Assembly (NCBI GenBank): GCA_008501785.1
Contig: QQUD01000299.1
Location: 1-6,960, forward strand
Length of the DNA stretch: 6,960 nucleotides
From: Chloroflexota bacterium
GTDB taxonomy: Bacteria > Chloroflexota > Anaerolineae > Promineifilales > Promineifilaceae
Direction of reading: 5' to 3'
In this document: in pieces, positions 4,985 through 6,960 of the stretch
Layout: every line of letters begins with the position of its first letter
How positions within the stretch are numbered: position 1 is the first letter of the stretch
Position numbers and translations under genes: made by a program
Notes under the pieces: generated by a model
What the model saw: the letters and a program-made list of their open reading frames with translations, nothing else
The model's database searches: none
What the model was told of the DNA's origin: nothing

Positions 4985-6960
4985 TTATTCATATGCTAAT
5001 GCTTCACGGACAATCAATTTAGATGCATTTCGTGCTGGAATATAGCTGGCGATGATTGCCAGCACAACCACAACCCCTAGCCACAACAAAATGCCCAACG
5101 GCGCAAATGCATAGGTCAATGGCACCTTGATAAAGCTAATGCCCACCGCCACGCTCATCATCCATCCCATCGGATAAGCCAATAACGCCGCCAACAACCA
5201 ACTCAAAAATCCCACAAAAACGCCTTCGCTGATTACAATTTGCATAATATCCCGGCTGGGCGCACCAATGGCACGAATAATGCCAATTTCCTGGGTTCGC
5301 TCCAGTACATTCAGGCTCATCGTACCCGCTAAACTGAGTCCACCCACAAAAGCAAATAGCGCAGCCATCGACAACAACAGCAGCAAAATGGGCATCGTTA
5401 GATTTTCAGCCTGGGACCGCATTTTGGTGTGGGTATCAATCGTGCGAATACGAATATTGTTGGCCTCAAACCAGTTATCTAGTTGCGTAGCGAGCGCATC
5501 TTGTGCGGCAGGTGAATGGCTCGTCCCTGCAACAACAACGCGATTCACGACTCCGCGCCGGTTAACGGCCGTTTCAAAATCATCATACGCCACATATGCC
5601 ATCGGAATTTCAGGTCGCGGTTCGCCCAGTCCCACCATTTGCGTTGTGACAACGCCCACAACCTGCCAAACCGACTCGCGCCCATTGATCCGCATCTGAA
5701 TCGCATCGTTGACTTGGATGTCTGGCTCAATGGCAGCAAAATCAATATTGATCACGATGCCGTTTTGGTCATCAGATGCCAACCAGCGCCCATCCAACAG
5801 CGTCGGTTCTACAAATTGGCTGTTTGATGGCAGTGCAAACAACGTGATGTCCTTCGACAATTCACTCCCATCTTCACGAATGTGAAATGCAGGCGTAACC
5901 GTCCACCCCTCAATAGCCGATATGTCGGAAACGGCCGTAATTGCCTGCTCAATCTCCTCATTCATCCGATACGGCCGTTGCAAATCCACCGTTAAATCCT
6001 GCTGCCAATACGCCGCAATGCTGTCAATCGTCACAAACAACGACTCGCGCACACTCAGCGTCGTAATAAAAATCGCGCCGCCAATCGAAAGCGTCAACAA
6101 TGTCAGCAGCAGTCGTGGTTTGCGTCGAAATATATTCCGTGCCGCATAAGACAACGAGATCGACAGACCACGCATCTTGCTCAACCAACGATCAATCCGC
6201 CCTGCACCAAATTGACCGCTGCCAGATTGACTGCCAAACGCCTCCCGTACCGTCAGCTGCGTTCCGCGCAAAATGGGAGCCAGCGCCGCCAGCAACGGCA
6301 CCAAAATCCCGATGATCAGCTCCAGCAGCAAAATGGTGGTCGGCACTTGAAAACTGGTCACGTCAAAATTCATCAGCTTTGCCAACTGTACCGTCATCAC
6401 CCGCGCCCCAACCATGCCCAACGGCACTGCAATCAGCAAGGCCACACCGCTAAAAATAAAAATGGTGGCCAAATACATCATCAAAATGTCGCGGCGCGGC
6501 GCACCAATCGCCTTCATCACCCCAATCTGCGGCACTTGTCGCGACAAAATCGCCGATACGGTATTGAATACCAGAAAGGTGCTCAACAGCAGCGACAAGC
6601 CGCCCAACGACCCGAGAATCAGCAAAAGCGACTGCACCACGCTATCCATCAAATGTTTTCCAGGGGCTGGAATTTGGGTACCAAACACGGGCAGCCCGCT
6701 CTCTTCAACTTCGTCTGATGCTTCTTGAGCCACCTGCTGAATGTGGGTCACATCTAACGCATCATCGGCAACAGTCAGCTTGATTTCGGTGAAGTTGTCG
6801 GACAGGCCCAGCCAAACGGCCGTTTCCAACGACGTATACCCAAAAATGACCTGATTCAACAATTCACCCGAAACAATCGTCAAATCATGCACCGTCCCCA
6901 CAATTTCAATCTCTTTCTCAATGCCAACTGGCGATTCAATCAGCCCGAACTCCCCGAGTT
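4985..6960 (-). CDS. ABC transporter permease with two FtsX domains (partial, 5' end off window)
   Basis: The frame runs from TAA at 4987-4985 to the window edge without a stop. The GTG at 6901 is not a credible start because upstream codons continue a periplasmic-type sequence (GIEKEIEIVGTVHD). Numbering from that GTG: end of a periplasmic domain (1-80), first FtsX block with transmembrane helices at about 88-115, 142-168 and 190-210 and the coupling segment QIGVMKAIGAPRRDIL (125-140), and a linker with SGSG (225-230). A further transmembrane helix (264-284) follows, then a second extracytoplasmic domain (285-500). The second FtsX block has helices at about 504-528, 555-575 and 602-620, the coupling segment EIGIIRAIGAPSRDIM (538-553), and the ending PARNASKLIVREALAYE. 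Family knowledge: this MacB/LolE-like type pairs with a separate ATPase to move lipids, lipoproteins or peptides, or to transmit force across the envelope. The ATPase gene is not in view. Substrate unknown. Confidence 0.95.
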   Translation of the reverse strand, partial: LGEFGLIESPVGIEKEIEIVGTVHDLTIVSGELLNQVIFGYTSLETAVWLGLSDNFTEIKLTVADDALDVTHIQQVAQEASDEVEESGLPVFGTQIPAPGKHLMDSVVQSLLLILGSLGGLSLLLSTFLVFNTVSAILSRQVPQIGVMKAIGAPRRDILMMYLATIFIFSGVALLIAVPLGMVGARVMTVQLAKLMNFDVTSFQVPTTILLLELIIGILVPLLAALAPILRGTQLTVREAFGSQSGSGQFGAGRIDRWLSKMRGLSISLSYAARNIFRRKPRLLLTLLTLSIGGAIFITTLSVRESLFVTIDSIAAYWQQDLTVDLQRPYRMNEEIEQAITAVSDISAIEGWTVTPAFHIREDGSELSKDITLFALPSNSQFVEPTLLDGRWLASDDQNGIVINIDFAAIEPDIQVNDAIQMRINGRESVWQVVGVVTTQMVGLGEPRPEIPMAYVAYDDFETAVNRRGVVNRVVVAGTSHSPAAQDALATQLDNWFEANNIRIRTIDTHTKMRSQAENLTMPILLLLLSMAALFAFVGGLSLAGTMSLNVLERTQEIGIIRAIGAPSRDIMQIVISEGVFVGFLSWLLAALLAYPMGWMMSVAVGISFIKVPLTYAFAPLGILLWLGVVVVLAIIASYIPARNASKLIVREALAYE
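5565..5572. repeat. ACGGCCGT octamer, copy 5
   Basis: Inside the permease gene, encoding Thr-Ala-Val in the extracytoplasmic domain (FETAVNRR). Flanks are A and T. Confidence 0.8.
5931..5938. repeat. ACGGCCGT octamer, copy 6
   Basis: Inside the permease gene, encoding Thr-Ala-Val (ITAVSDI). It lies only 40 bases from copy 7, start to start. Flanks are A and A. Confidence 0.8.
5971..5978. repeat. ACGGCCGT octamer, copy 7
   Basis: Inside the permease gene in the other frame, CAA CGG CCG TAT, encoding Gln-Arg-Pro-Tyr. Flanks are T and T. Confidence 0.8.
6816..6823. repeat. ACGGCCGT octamer, copy 8
   Basis: Inside the permease gene, encoding Thr-Ala-Val (LETAVWLG), within the 12-bp palindrome AAACGGCCGTTT (6814-6825), the same extended form as copy 1. 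Confidence 0.8.

Noticed and set aside
6212..6718. 168-codon plus-strand frame opposite the permease
   Set aside because: Low-complexity Gln/His/Arg translation, typical of antisense to membrane-protein codons; no start signals.
6899..6901. GTG as the start of the permease gene
   Set aside because: The frame stays open upstream to the window edge with protein-like sequence, and no ribosome site precedes the GTG. The gene begins outside the window.
1..6960. CRISPR array, tRNA or rRNA genes
   Set aside because: No regularly spaced repeats, no cloverleaf with a tRNA T-arm consensus, and no rRNA-like conserved blocks were seen on either strand.

Overview
The window looks like a bacterial chromosome segment. 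All protein genes lie on the minus strand, so they read from high to low coordinates. Shine-Dalgarno sites are clear and gene spacing is tight. Four things hint at a Chloroflexota-like or cyanobacterium-like genome: an ABC1 kinase operon, an HNH endonuclease with its usual small partner, an FtsX-type permease, and a very over-represented palindromic octamer (ACGGCCGT). This taxonomic guess is weak and rests on memory of families, not on a search.

Right part (about 6960 to 2310): an operon-like run. It holds the 3' part of a two-FtsX-domain ABC transporter permease that enters from beyond the window. Next come a perfect 28-bp palindrome, a 91-aa protein with a lysine-rich tail, a 127-aa very basic protein with a lysine-rich head, and a 647-aa ABC1/UbiB/AarF-type atypical kinase with C-terminal membrane segments. 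The gaps between the last three genes are 11 to 12 bases and suggest co-transcription. The kinase, the small cationic proteins and the permease may share an envelope-related role, but this is inference.

Middle part (about 2300 to 1031): a 1.27-kb segment bounded by two direct copies of the last ~140 bp of the kinase gene. It contains a promoter, a 121-aa small protein, an overlapping 147-aa HNH nuclease gene, and a compact three-way-junction fold (1195-1326) followed by seven T. The outer, orphan copy of the kinase 3' end keeps a terminator hairpin that the intact gene has lost. Nearly all differences between the copies are synonymous, so both diverged as coding DNA. This looks like an HNH-bearing cassette that arrived together with a foreign or paralogous kinase 3' end. 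It is the most notable feature of the window.

Left part (1030 to 1): an AT-rich intergenic stretch with only small hairpins, then the 5' part of a gene for a secreted protein, possibly lectin-like, that runs off the window at base 1.
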